Shown here piece after piece: positions 16,689 to 24,994 of a DNA stretch of 64,000 nucleotides. The position numbers and the translations under genes are program-made. This stretch comes from Kaustia mangrovi. Its GTDB lineage: Bacteria; Pseudomonadota; Alphaproteobacteria; Rhizobiales; Im1. The DNA is taken from assembly GCF_015482775.1 (NCBI RefSeq), contig NZ_CP058214.1:806001-870000 (forward strand), given 5' to 3'. The notes beneath the pieces were generated by a model. The model was not told the origin of the DNA. It saw only the letters and a list, made by a program, of their open reading frames with translations, and ran no database searches. Numbering within the stretch: the stretch's first letter is position 1; each line of letters opens with the position of its first letter.

Positions 16689-16818
16689 ATATTGCGCGGA
16701 CCCTGAATGCGTGGCACACTGCCTTTTTCGTGATCGGACCATGCGGAGGCGGTCGCGGGGGAACCTTGTCGACGCGACCTTCCGCTTCCGGACCGCGGCA
16801 ATTCAAGGGAGGGCAGTC

Positions 16819-17682
16819 ATGAACCACACGATCCGTTTCACCCGGCGCCTCGTCATCGCGGCCATTGCCGGCGCGGCCGCCATCGCCGCGACGGGCGCCG
16901 CCCACGCGCAATCGACATTGGAGAAGGCGAAGGAGAACGGCTATATCCGGGTCGGCTTCGCCAACGAGGCGCCCTATGGCTATGCCACGCCGTCCGGCGA
17001 GCTCACCGGCGAGGCGCCGGAGGTGGCCAAGGCCATTCTCACCAAGATGGGCATTCCGGAAGTCGACGGCGTGCTGACCGAGTTCGGCTCGCTCATCCCC
17101 GGGCTCCAGGCCGGCCGCTTCGACATCATCGCCGCGGGTATGTTCATCACGCCGAAGCGCTGCGAGCAGGTGCAGTTCTCCGAGCCGTCCTACGGCATCG
17201 GCCAGGCCTTCCTGGTCAAGGAAGGCAATCCGGAGGGCATCGAGGACTATTCGTCCATCGCGGACAATGGCGACCTGAAGCTCGCCGTCATGGCCGGCGC
17301 GGTGGAGGCCGGCTATGCCAAGGATGCCGGGATCGACCAGTCCCAGCTCGTCATCCTGCCCGACCAGGCGAGCCTCGTTAAGGCGGTGCAGGCCGGCCGC
17401 GCCAACGCCGCCGCGCTGACGGCGAACTCGATCGCCAACATGGCGGAGAAGAACGACGGCGTGGAGTCGACCGAGCCGTTCGGCGAGGTCGCCGGCAAGT
17501 CGGTGAAGGGCCATGGCGGCTTCGCCTTCCGCAAGGAGGACAAGGCGCTCTACGAGGCGTTCAACGCGGAGCTGAAGAAATTCGTCGGTTCCGAGGAGCA
17601 CATCGCGCTCGTCACCCCGTTCGGCTTCGGCAAGGGCTATCTGCCGAACAAGACGACGGAAGAGCTCTGCGCGGGCGAGTGA
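16819..17682 (+). CDS. ehuB: Ectoine/hydroxyectoine-type ABC transporter substrate-binding protein
   Basis: 287 residues. A Sec signal peptide ends at about AHA-QS (residue 31). The mature family-3 solute-binding protein has EKAKENGYIRVGFANEAPYGY, EFGSLIPGLQAGRFDII and RCEQVQFSEPSYGIG, all typical of the EhuB group, and PFGFGKGYLPN near the end. It would bind ectoine, hydroxyectoine or a related amino acid in the periplasm. GGGAGGG lies 6 nt before the ATG. First gene of ehuBCDA-gntR. Residues that contact ectoine were not verified, so substrate rests on family resemblance. Confidence 0.85.
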   Translation: MNHTIRFTRRLVIAAIAGAAAIAATGAAHAQSTLEKAKENGYIRVGFANEAPYGYATPSGELTGEAPEVAKAILTKMGIPEVDGVLTEFGSLIPGLQAGRFDIIAAGMFITPKRCEQVQFSEPSYGIGQAFLVKEGNPEGIEDYSSIADNGDLKLAVMAGAVEAGYAKDAGIDQSQLVILPDQASLVKAVQAGRANAAALTANSIANMAEKNDGVESTEPFGEVAGKSVKGHGGFAFRKEDKALYEAFNAELKKFVGSEEHIALVTPFGFGKGYLPNKTTEELCAGE

Positions 17683-17750
17683 TCCCGATCCGCAAAGGCT
17701 TCACACCTCCCCCTCGATGGCAGGGCGATCGGATGTGGGTCATTCCCCCC

Positions 17751-17764
17751 ATCGCGCAAGCGAT
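17751..17764 (+). terminator. Small stem-loop between ehuB and ehuC
   Basis: ATCGC-GCAA-GCGAT, a 5-bp stem with a GNRA tetraloop, in the 127-bp ehuB-ehuC gap. Such intercistronic hairpins often stabilise or limit read-through from binding-protein genes, giving more binding protein than permease. Confidence 0.35.
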
Positions 17765-17809
17765 CACAGGGTGAGAGGCGCGCGCGGATATTAGGAAAGC
17801 ACCACGGCC

Positions 17810-18535
17810 ATGCTGCAGAGGTCCCTGGTCGTCTGCGCCATTCTCGCCTTCACGGCGGGGATCGTGGTCGCCACCTTCGCCGACTTCCGGGTCTTCCTGC
17901 CCGGGCTGCTCGACGGGGCGGCGATCACCATCGAGATCACGCTGGGGGGCTGCCTGCTCGCAGTGGCGATGGCGCTGATCGCGGCGGCGGCGAAGATGTA
18001 CGGGCCGGCGCCGGTGCGCTGGCTGGCGGTCGGCTACATCGAGGTGTTTCGCGGCACATCCGCCCTCGTCCAGCTCTTCTGGCTATTCTTCGTGCTGCCC
18101 CATTTCGGGATCCTGCTGGAACCGATCACGGTGGCCATCGTCGCGCTCGGCCTCAATGTCGGGGCTTATGGCGCGGAGGTCGTGCGCGGCGCGATCAATG
18201 CCGTGCCCCGAGGCCAGTGGGAGGCGACCGTCGCGCTCAACATGACGCGCATGGAGGCGCTCAGGCGGGTCATTCTGCCCCAGGCCGTCGTCGCCATGAT
18301 CCCGCCCTGGGGCAATCTCTTCATCGAGCTCCTGAAGGCGACGGCGCTGGTCTCGCTGATCACCATCTCCGACCTCGCCTTCAAGGCCCAGCAGATGAAC
18401 CAGACGACCTATCGCACGGTGGAGATCTTCACCATCGTGCTGGTCATCTATCTCGCCATCGCAACCCTCATCACCATCGGCATGCGCACGCTGGAGCATC
18501 TGGCTTCGCGCGGGCTGTCGCGCGGGAGGGCGTGA
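17810..18535 (+). CDS. ehuC: Ectoine-type ABC transporter permease EhuC
   Basis: 241 residues, a polar amino-acid family permease (HisM/GlnP type) with about five membrane spans. The EAA-type loop is near GAINAVPRGQWEATVALNM, the contact for the ATPase. FRGTSALVQLFWLFFVLPHFG is typical of EhuC. It pairs with EhuD, which starts 4 nt after its stop, to form the heterodimeric channel in the inner membrane. Confidence 0.88.
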   Translation: MLQRSLVVCAILAFTAGIVVATFADFRVFLPGLLDGAAITIEITLGGCLLAVAMALIAAAAKMYGPAPVRWLAVGYIEVFRGTSALVQLFWLFFVLPHFGILLEPITVAIVALGLNVGAYGAEVVRGAINAVPRGQWEATVALNMTRMEALRRVILPQAVVAMIPPWGNLFIELLKATALVSLITISDLAFKAQQMNQTTYRTVEIFTIVLVIYLAIATLITIGMRTLEHLASRGLSRGRA

Positions 18536-18539
18536 GGCC

Positions 18540-19202
18540 ATGTTCTGGGACTGGAGCTATAGCTGGGAGATCCTCCCCATACTGGCGAGAGCCTCGATCA
18601 TCACCATCGAGGCGACTGTTCTCGGCTTCGCGCTGGCGGCAACCTTCGGGCTCCTGCTCGCCGTCATGCGCATGTCGCAGGCCGCCTGGATCTCCGTGCC
18701 GACGGCCGGCTTCGTGGAGTTCGTGCGCTCCACGCCGCTGCTCATCCAGATCTTCTTCATCTATTTCGTGCTGCCGGAATTCGGCGTGACGCTCGGCGCC
18801 ATGACCGCCGGCATCCTCGCGCTCGGCATGCATTACGGCAGCTACTGCTCGGAGGTGTACCGCGCCGGGCTGGAGAATATTCCGCGCGGGCAGTGGGAGG
18901 CCTCCACGGCGCTGAATCTGAGCCCCTATCACACCTTCCGCGACATCATCATCCCGCAGGCCATTCCGCCGGTCGTGCCCGCCCTCGGCAACTACTTCGT
19001 GGCGCTGTTCAAGGAGACGCCGCTCCTGTCGGCCATCGCCGTTCTGGAGCTCATGCAGACGGCGAAGATCCTCGGCTCGGAGAATTTCCGCTATACCGAG
19101 CCGATCACGCTGGTCGGCGTGTTCTTCCTGGTGTTCAGCCTGATCGCGGCCGCCGGCGTGCGCCGGGTCGAATACTGGCTCAAATATCGCAGAGGAGGCT
19201 GA
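18540..19202 (+). CDS. ehuD: Ectoine-type ABC transporter permease EhuD
   Basis: 220 residues, the second polar amino-acid permease, with VEFVRSTPLLIQIFFIYFVLP and the EAA loop GLENIPRGQWEASTALNLS. About five membrane spans. It is spaced 4 nt from both ehuC and ehuA, so translation is probably coupled across the operon. Confidence 0.88.
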   Translation: MFWDWSYSWEILPILARASIITIEATVLGFALAATFGLLLAVMRMSQAAWISVPTAGFVEFVRSTPLLIQIFFIYFVLPEFGVTLGAMTAGILALGMHYGSYCSEVYRAGLENIPRGQWEASTALNLSPYHTFRDIIIPQAIPPVVPALGNYFVALFKETPLLSAIAVLELMQTAKILGSENFRYTEPITLVGVFFLVFSLIAAAGVRRVEYWLKYRRGG

Positions 19203-19206
19203 CGCA

Positions 19207-19983
19207 ATGGCGGAGCCCATGGTCCGCTTCGAGAAGGTCACCAAGGCGTACGGGCCGCTGGTCGTGCTCGACAGCCTCGATCTCGACATCGCGCCCGACG
19301 AGAAGGTCGCCATCATCGGGCCCTCCGGCTCGGGCAAGACCACCGTGCTGCGCATGCTGATGACGCTTGAGCGCATCAATGACGGCGTCATCTATGTGGA
19401 TGGCGAGCCCTTGACCCACATGGAGAAGAACGGCCAGCTCGTGCCCGCCGACCAGCGCCATCTGCGGCGCATGCGCGGCAAGATCGGCATGGTGTTTCAG
19501 CACTTCAACCTGTTCCCGCACATGACGGCGATCAAGAACTGCATGGAGGCTCCGGTCACCGTGCTGGGGCTGTCGAAGGCGGAGGCACGCGAGCGCGCCG
19601 CGGAGCTTCTGGAGATGGTGGGGCTGGGCGACAAGCTCGACCACTATCCCTCCCAGCTCTCCGGCGGCCAGCAACAGCGCGTCGCCATTGCCCGCGCGCT
19701 CGCCATGCGGCCCAAGATCATGCTGTTCGACGAGGTGACCTCCGCACTCGACCCCGAGCTCGTGGGCGAGGTGCTCAACGTCATCCGCAAGCTCGGCACC
19801 GAACACAATCTCACCATGCTGATGGTCACCCACCAGATGGGCTTCGCCAAGGAGTTCGCCGACCGGGTGTGCTTCTTCTATGGCGGCCGGATCGTGGAGG
19901 AGGGCAAGCCGGACGAGCTGTTCTCCGCGCCGGAGAACGAACGCACGCGCCAGTTCCTGAGCGCGGTTCTGGAAGCCACATGA
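19207..19983 (+). CDS. ehuA: Ectoine-type ABC transporter ATP-binding protein
   Basis: 258 residues. Walker A GPSGSGKTT (38-46), Q loop FQHFNLFPH, signature LSGGQQQR, Walker B IMLFDEVTSALDPE, and switch His in VTHQMGF. It energises EhuCD. The inserted segment between Walker A and the Q loop (MEKNGQLVPADQRHLRRMRG) is typical of EhuA. The stop overlaps the start of the GntR gene (ATGA). Confidence 0.9.
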   Translation: MAEPMVRFEKVTKAYGPLVVLDSLDLDIAPDEKVAIIGPSGSGKTTVLRMLMTLERINDGVIYVDGEPLTHMEKNGQLVPADQRHLRRMRGKIGMVFQHFNLFPHMTAIKNCMEAPVTVLGLSKAEARERAAELLEMVGLGDKLDHYPSQLSGGQQQRVAIARALAMRPKIMLFDEVTSALDPELVGEVLNVIRKLGTEHNLTMLMVTHQMGFAKEFADRVCFFYGGRIVEEGKPDELFSAPENERTRQFLSAVLEAT

Positions 19984-20705
19984 ATTTCGCCGACATTGCG
20001 CCGCTGTTCCACCCGGGCGATCCGGGCGCCAGGCCGGCCACCTCCGATGCCCGCAAGCGGTTCGAACGCATCTATCACGGCCTGCGCGACCGGATCTGCC
20101 TCCTGGAATATCCGCCGGGCGCCCGGCTGTCGGAAGAGGAGCTGGCGGAGGAGTTCAAGGTCAGCCGAACCCCGCTGCGCCGCGTGCTGACGAGGCTCGA
20201 GGTGGAGGGCCTGGTGCAATCGCGCCACGGCGTGGGCACCATCGTCACCGATGTGGGCCTCGACGAGCTGGAACAGGTCTTCCAGCTCCGCATGGAGCTC
20301 GCCGTGCTCATCGGGCGGCTGTCGCCGCTTGAGCGCGGGAAAGAGGATTTCGCCCGCATCCGCGCCCTGCTTGAGCATTGCGACGCGCTGTCTGAGGAGC
20401 CGGTGCCGGATATCAAGGCCTTCGCACGGCTCAACATGGCGTTCTTCCACGAGATCTCCGCCATGATCGGCAATCTGCCGCTGCGCGAGATCACCGAGCG
20501 CCTCTATTTCCAGACCTTCCGGATCTGGCTCCAGTCCGTACCGCGCCTGAACCTCGCCGACGAGGCCTCGATCTTCCGCCGCGAAATGGCGGATATCCTC
20601 GCCGCCATGGAAATCGGCGACCTCGCGGCCGTCGGCCATATCCGGCGCAGTCACATCTCCATGAGCTTCATGCGCATCGCGCGCTATTCGAGGGCCGGCG
20701 ACTGA
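19980..20705 (+). CDS. GntR-family (FCD domain) regulator of the ehu operon
   Basis: 241 residues. The N-terminal winged HTH is PPGARLSEEELAEEFKVSRTPLRRVLTRLE; the C-terminal all-helical FCD ligand domain includes LEQVFQLRMELAVL, the RLNMAFFHEI segment and the final HIRRSHISMSF. It is the last gene of ehuBCDA, overlapping ehuA by 4 nt. The two TTGT-N2-ACAT boxes between the M24 gene and ehuB are its probable operators. It is unlike the MocR-type regulator EnuR known for ectoine genes, so the inducer may differ. Confidence 0.85.
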   Translation: MNFADIAPLFHPGDPGARPATSDARKRFERIYHGLRDRICLLEYPPGARLSEEELAEEFKVSRTPLRRVLTRLEVEGLVQSRHGVGTIVTDVGLDELEQVFQLRMELAVLIGRLSPLERGKEDFARIRALLEHCDALSEEPVPDIKAFARLNMAFFHEISAMIGNLPLREITERLYFQTFRIWLQSVPRLNLADEASIFRREMADILAAMEIGDLAAVGHIRRSHISMSFMRIARYSRAGD

Positions 20706-20741
20706 GGGACGGGAGCGTACGCCCCCATTTCGTCATGGCGA

Positions 20742-21434
20742 TCAGACCCAGCCGGTCGTATAGGGGATGACCTGGATGTTGTCGGTCACGGACTTCACGC
20801 CGGGCGCGTTCTCCGCCACCACGCGCACGGCCTCGCGCACGCGCTGGTCCATCACGGTGCCGCGCAGCTCCACCGCGCCGTCATGGACCACAATGTCGAG
20901 TGTGGTCGCCGGGGCCCAGTCCTGCTTCTTCAACTCGTCGAGAATGCCCTCGCGGATCGCCAGGTCGTCGACCGCGACGCCGGAGAGGTCGGGAACGCGC
21001 CGCGACAGGGCGAGCAACAGGTTGGCGCGGCTCACAATGCCGACCACCTTGCCGTCGCGCACGACCGGCAGGCGCTTGAAATCGTGGCGCTCCATCAACT
21101 CCACCGCCTCGCTGAGCGGCGTGTCCGGCTTCACGGTCACGACGTCGTGGGTCATCACGTCCTCGACCTTGCGGGCATGGGCGTGCACATATTCCTGCGC
21201 CAGCTCGCCCGCGCTCAGCCACAGCTCCAGCCAGCGCGGACGCTCCTGCTCGGTGCCGATCTCGGCGCGGCGCAGGAAATCGCCTTCCGTGACCATGCCG
21301 AGAAGCTTGCCCTCCTTGTCCACGACCGGCAGCCCGCTGATCCGGTGCTGAAGCATGATGCGCGCCGCCTCCGCCACGCTGGTGTCGGGATGGACACTGG
21401 CCGCTCCGACCGTCATGACATCACTGGCTTTCAT
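20742..21434 (-). CDS. CBS-pair and BON domain protein
   Basis: 230 residues. CBS1 (about 1-60, MKASDVMTVGAASVHPDTS..GLPVVDKEGKLLGMVTEGDFL), CBS2 (about 92-150, VEDVMTHDVVTVKPDTPLSEAV..RLPVVRDGKVVGIVSRANLL), then a BON domain (about 155-228, LDIVVHDGAVELRGTVMDQ). CBS pairs sense adenine nucleotides; BON domains bind membranes or hydrophobic ligands. Such proteins recur beside N-type ATPase and PfkB genes in oxygen-limitation clusters. An FNR-type box lies 106 bp upstream. Confidence 0.9.
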   Translation of the reverse strand: MKASDVMTVGAASVHPDTSVAEAARIMLQHRISGLPVVDKEGKLLGMVTEGDFLRRAEIGTEQERPRWLELWLSAGELAQEYVHAHARKVEDVMTHDVVTVKPDTPLSEAVELMERHDFKRLPVVRDGKVVGIVSRANLLLALSRRVPDLSGVAVDDLAIREGILDELKKQDWAPATTLDIVVHDGAVELRGTVMDQRVREAVRVVAENAPGVKSVTDNIQVIPYTTGWV

Positions 21435-21539
21435 CGTCTCTCGTCTCCCAGGAGCTGAATGGGTTCTGCCGACCGTGAATCGCCCGGGCCGGGTCCGGGT
21501 GGGTGGGACAAGCCTATGCGCCCGGCAGGCCGCCGGTCG

Positions 21540-21553
21540 TTGATATCGATCAA
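21540..21553. promoter_or_regulatory. FNR/FixK-type box upstream of the CBS-BON gene
   Basis: TTGATATCGATCAA, an exact match to the consensus TTGAT-N4-ATCAA, centred about 113 bp upstream of the CBS-BON start and 54 bp past the end of the ATPase relic ORF. Confidence 0.7.
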
Positions 21554-21607
21554 CGCTCACCAGCGCACCGCCGGACCGGCCGCCCCCCGCGCCGAGGATA
21601 AGACCCG

Positions 21608-21925
21608 TCACCGTGAGTCGCCAAGCTGGGCGTCCGCGCCGGTCACCGGATCGAGCAGTTCCGTGGCGATCTCGGACTGGCGCGCCTGACGGGCCTCCTG
21701 GCGAAGCTCGTCCACCTTGTCGGAGACAGTCTCGTGGGCGGCGCTCATGGTGGCGAACCGGGCGGCAGTCTCGCTGGCAATGGACTCGATCGCCGCCTCG
21801 GTCATGAGCGCGAAGAGATATTCGCCGATCCGCCGTTCGTGGAGGTCGACCACGGAGCCGTGCGCCGCGACGACCCGGCCCGCCTTCGCCGGATCCGTCC
21901 GATCCTCTGGAAGAGCCTCCGCCAT
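21608..21925 (-). pseudogene. ATP synthase beta-gamma fusion relic (scar of a deleted N-type ATPase operon)
   Basis: A 105-codon ORF. Residues 15-28 (AGRVVAAHGSVVDL) resemble the start of an F-type beta subunit, close to the GRVxxVRGSVVD opening of N-ATPase AtpD. Residues 31-97 (RRIGEYLFALMTEAA.., then SEIATELLDPVTGAD) resemble the C-terminal helix of a gamma subunit. In N-ATPase operons atpD is first and atpG is last, so one internal deletion of the whole operon would yield exactly this ORF; the join is near 21830-21845. It follows pfkB by 14 nt. It lacks all catalytic parts and cannot be a working subunit. Whether it is still translated is unknown. Confidence 0.65.
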
Positions 21926-21939
21926 GCCGCGACCCGTCC

Positions 21940-22911
21940 TCACACCTCCATGCCGATCCTGTGGCGTGGACAGGTGCTGCACAGCTCCTCGTGGAGCCTC
22001 AGCACATCCGCACGCCGACAAAGCTCGGTGCCGGGGGTGAGAACCGCCGCGGCGCCCGCCGCCATGCCGAGGCAGAAGGCATCCTCCGGCGATTTGCCCT
22101 CCGCGAGCGCGAACACCATGGCGCCGACGAAGCTGTCGCCCGCCCCGACCGCGGAGCGCACCGGCACATGGAGCGCCGGCATGCGCAGGACATGGCGGCC
22201 ATCGGCCAGCAGCGCGCCCTCCGCGCCAAGGCTCACCGCGACGAACTCCGCCGCCCCGCGCCGCACGAGATCCGTGGCCGCCTCGCGGATGCCCCGCTCG
22301 TCGAGCTCGTGGCCCACGAGCGCCTCGAGCTCTCCACGGCTCGGCTTCACGAGGAAGACCCGCGCATGCTCCAGCGTGGCGCGCAGGGCCTCGCCCGATG
22401 TGTCGAGCACGAACCTGCCGCCGCGTGCCGCCACGATACGCGCCATGCGGGCGAGCGTGTCGGCAGGCGCGCCCCTCGGCATGGAGCCGCTCGCCGCGAC
22501 ATAGCCGTGCCGGCCGGCGCGCAGGACATCGAGGCACGGCTCGATCTCCGCAGGCGTCACCGTGGGCCCTTCGGGAACGAAGCGGTATTCGAGATCGGTG
22601 GCACGTTCGTGAACGGTGAACGAGATCCGCGTCGAGCCCGCTATGGGGACCGGATGGCAGGCGATGCCGGCGCCGTCGAGCAGATCCTCCAGCAGCGCGC
22701 CCGTCGCCCCGCCCGCCAGGAAGAGCGCCTCGGGCCTGCCGCCGAGCTCTGCGGCAACACGCGCGACATTGATGCCGCCGCCACCGGGATCGTAGCGTTC
22801 GCCGGAGGTCCTGATCTTCCGGGTCGGGTGGACCGTCTCCGTCTCGCTGGACATGTCGATGGCCGGATTGAGGGCGACGGCGAGAACCGTGCCGCTGTCG
22901 GACGCTGTCAT
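21940..22911 (-). CDS. PfkB-type hexose kinase (1-phosphofructokinase family)
   Basis: 323 residues of the ribokinase/PfkB superfamily, 1-phosphofructokinase/tagatose-6-P kinase branch. It begins VLAVALNPAIDMS, has the substrate loop GGGGINVAR, and the catalytic Asp lies in the C-terminal GAGDSFVGAM. It phosphorylates a sugar phosphate, probably fructose-1-P or fructose-6-P, with ATP. In several alphaproteobacteria this kinase sits with CBS/USP and N-ATPase genes in FNR-controlled clusters; here an FNR-type box lies 90 bp upstream. The start at MTASDSG was chosen because family homology begins just after it. Confidence 0.88.
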   Translation of the reverse strand: MTASDSGTVLAVALNPAIDMSSETETVHPTRKIRTSGERYDPGGGGINVARVAAELGGRPEALFLAGGATGALLEDLLDGAGIACHPVPIAGSTRISFTVHERATDLEYRFVPEGPTVTPAEIEPCLDVLRAGRHGYVAASGSMPRGAPADTLARMARIVAARGGRFVLDTSGEALRATLEHARVFLVKPSRGELEALVGHELDERGIREAATDLVRRGAAEFVAVSLGAEGALLADGRHVLRMPALHVPVRSAVGAGDSFVGAMVFALAEGKSPEDAFCLGMAAGAAAVLTPGTELCRRADVLRLHEELCSTCPRHRIGMEV

Positions 22912-23000
22912 GAGCGGCGTTCTCCTCCTTGCCTTGTCCCTCGTCGGCCGGCCCGGGGCGGGCATGAGGCCATTGAAGACGGGTCGGGCTTGTCCCCTCA

Positions 23001-23014
23001 TTGATGCAGGTCAA
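23001..23014. promoter_or_regulatory. FNR/FixK-type box upstream of pfkB-like gene
   Basis: TTGATGCAGGTCAA, matching TTGAY-N4-RTCAA, 90 bp upstream of the PfkB-type gene start and between it and the end of the ABC exporter operon. Confidence 0.6.
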
Positions 23015-23060
23015 GCCGCACTGTGCCCGCAGGTCGGAGCCACCTCCCCGCGCCGCGCCG

Positions 23061-24269
23061 TCATTCGTGGCGCAGCGCCTCTATGGGATTGAGGTGCGCG
23101 GCGCGGCGTGCAGGGAAATAGCCGAAGACGATCCCCACCAGTGCGGAAAAGGCAAAGGCAGTCAGGACGATGCCCGGATCCACAATGAAGGGAACGCCCA
23201 TCGTCTGCGTGGCGAGAAGCGCCAGGCCGAGCCCCAGGAGGATGCCGGCCAGCCCGCCGAACAGCGACAGCACGACCGCCTCGACGAGAAACTGGGACAG
23301 CACCTGCCATTCCAGCGCGCCGATCGCGAGCCGGATGCCGATCTCCCGCGTCCTCTCGGTGACGGAGACGAGCATGATGTTCATGATGCCGATTCCGCCA
23401 ACGAGCAGGCTCACCGCCGCCACCGCGCCGAGCAGCCCGGTCAGCATGGCGGTCGTGCCGGCCGTCGTCTGCACGATCTGCTTCATGTCGAGCACGGTGA
23501 AGTCGTCGTCCTCGCCATGCGTGATGTGCCGGCGCTCGCGCAGCATCCGCTCGATATCGATCTGGACCTTCTCCGTATCCACGCCATCCATGGCGGAGAC
23601 CATGATGCGGGGAATGTCCGTATTGCCCGCCAGGCGCCGCTGATAGGTCCGCAGCGGAATGACCACGACGTCGTCCTGATCGGTGCCGAAGCTCGACTGG
23701 CCCTTGGGCTCCAGAAGCCCGACCACCTCGCAGGATACGTTGCCGAGGCGGATATTGCGCCTGAGCGGGTCCGTCTGGCCGAACAGCTCGTCGCGCACCG
23801 TCTCGCCGAGGATGCAGACCGCGCGGCCCGATCTGAGTTCGCTTTCGAAGAACTGTCGGCCCGTAACGAGCGACCAGTCCTGGGTGATGAAATAGTCGTT
23901 GTCCGTGCCCACCGCGACGGTCACGCGGCTCTCCGCGCCATGAATGGCCGTCGCCGATTTCTGGGCCACGGGCGCGACGGCCTTCACGCCGTGAAGCTGC
24001 CTCCTCATCGCCTCGACGTCGCGGACATCGAAGGCCGGGGCGTCCGCGCTCGCACGCCCCGGCCCCAGCTGTCCCGGACGCACCGCCAGGAGGTTCGAGC
24101 CGAGCTTGGCGAGATCGGCGGTCACCTTGGCCGTGGTGCCATTGCCGATGGTCACCATGGCGATCACCGCGCCGACGCCTATGACGATGCCGAGAACCGT
24201 CAGGAAGGAGCGCAGCGCGTTCCGCCGGATCGCCTGCAGGGCCAGTCTGACCGCCTCCAGAAGCATCAT
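23061..24269 (-). CDS. MacB-type ABC transporter permease
   Basis: 402 residues. An N-terminal membrane span (NALRSFLTVLGIVIGVGAVIAM) is followed by a large periplasmic domain (about 45-270) and three C-terminal spans with GIGIMNIMLVSVTERTREIG and PARRAAHLNPIEALRHE. This is the FtsX/MacB mechanotransmission topology, here without a fused ATPase. With the adjacent ATPase and adaptor it would form a tripartite pump that drives substrates from the periplasm through an outer-membrane channel not encoded here. Its start overlaps the ATPase stop (ATGA). Confidence 0.9.
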   Translation of the reverse strand: MMLLEAVRLALQAIRRNALRSFLTVLGIVIGVGAVIAMVTIGNGTTAKVTADLAKLGSNLLAVRPGQLGPGRASADAPAFDVRDVEAMRRQLHGVKAVAPVAQKSATAIHGAESRVTVAVGTDNDYFITQDWSLVTGRQFFESELRSGRAVCILGETVRDELFGQTDPLRRNIRLGNVSCEVVGLLEPKGQSSFGTDQDDVVVIPLRTYQRRLAGNTDIPRIMVSAMDGVDTEKVQIDIERMLRERRHITHGEDDDFTVLDMKQIVQTTAGTTAMLTGLLGAVAAVSLLVGGIGIMNIMLVSVTERTREIGIRLAIGALEWQVLSQFLVEAVVLSLFGGLAGILLGLGLALLATQTMGVPFIVDPGIVLTAFAFSALVGIVFGYFPARRAAHLNPIEALRHE

Positions 24270-24982
24270 GCAGTCTCCCGGTTCGGCCGGTCGCTCTCGA
24301 TACGGCCATCCACGAAGCGGACGACGCGCCGGGCATAATCGGCGATGTCCGTCTCGTGGGTGACCATGACAACCGTCATGCGCTGGTCGCGGTTGAGACT
24401 GGTCACCAGATCCATGATCTCCCGGCTGGTCTTGGTGTCGAGATTGCCGGTCGGCTCGTCGGCGAGCAGGACGCGCGGCTCGGTGACGATGGCCCGCGCG
24501 ATGGCCACGCGCTGCTGCTGGCCGCCGGAGAGCTCCGCGGAGCTGTGGCGCTCGCGCCCCCCAAGCCCGACCCGGGCGAGCGCGCGGGTCGCGAGCCTGC
24601 GCCTCTCGGCGGCGGGCACGCCGCGATAGATCAGCGGAAGCTCCACATTCTCCAGCGCCGATGTCCGGGCCAGAAGGTTGAACCCCTGGAACACGAAGCC
24701 GAGCAGGTGGCGGCGGATCAGGGCGCGCCGGTTGCGCCCGAGCCGGCCCACCTCGTACCCCTTGAGGAGATAGTCCCCTGCCGTCGGCGTATCGAGACAG
24801 CCGACAATGTTCATGGCCGTCGACTTGCCGGACCCCGACGGCCCCATGATGGCGACGAACTCCTCGTCCGCGATCCTGAGATCGACGCCGTCGAGGGCAT
24901 GGACCGCCGCCGGCCCGCTGCCATAGACCTTGGTCACGCCGCGCAGCTCGATGAGCGGCGGCCCGGTGTCCGTCCCGTTCAC
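24266..24982 (-). CDS. MacB-type ABC transporter ATP-binding protein
   Basis: 238 residues, LolD/MacB group. Walker [10 protein letters not shown] (47-55), signature LSGGQQQR, Walker [14 protein letters not shown] and switch His in [21 protein letters not shown] is typical of this group. It lies between the adaptor (12 nt away) and the permease (4-nt overlap), so all three are one operon. Confidence 0.92.
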   Translation of the reverse strand: MNGTDTGPPLIELRGVTKVYGSGPAAVHALDGVDLRIADEEFVAIMGPSGSGKSTAMNIVGCLDTPTAGDYLLKGYEVGRLGRNRRALIRRHLLGFVFQGFNLLARTSALENVELPLIYRGVPAAERRRLATRALARVGLGGRERHSSAELSGGQQQRVAIARAIVTEPRVLLADEPTGNLDTKTSREIMDLVTSLNRDQRMTVVMVTHETDIADYARRVVRFVDGRIESDRPNRETA

Positions 24983-24994
24983 CGCCTGCGCCTC

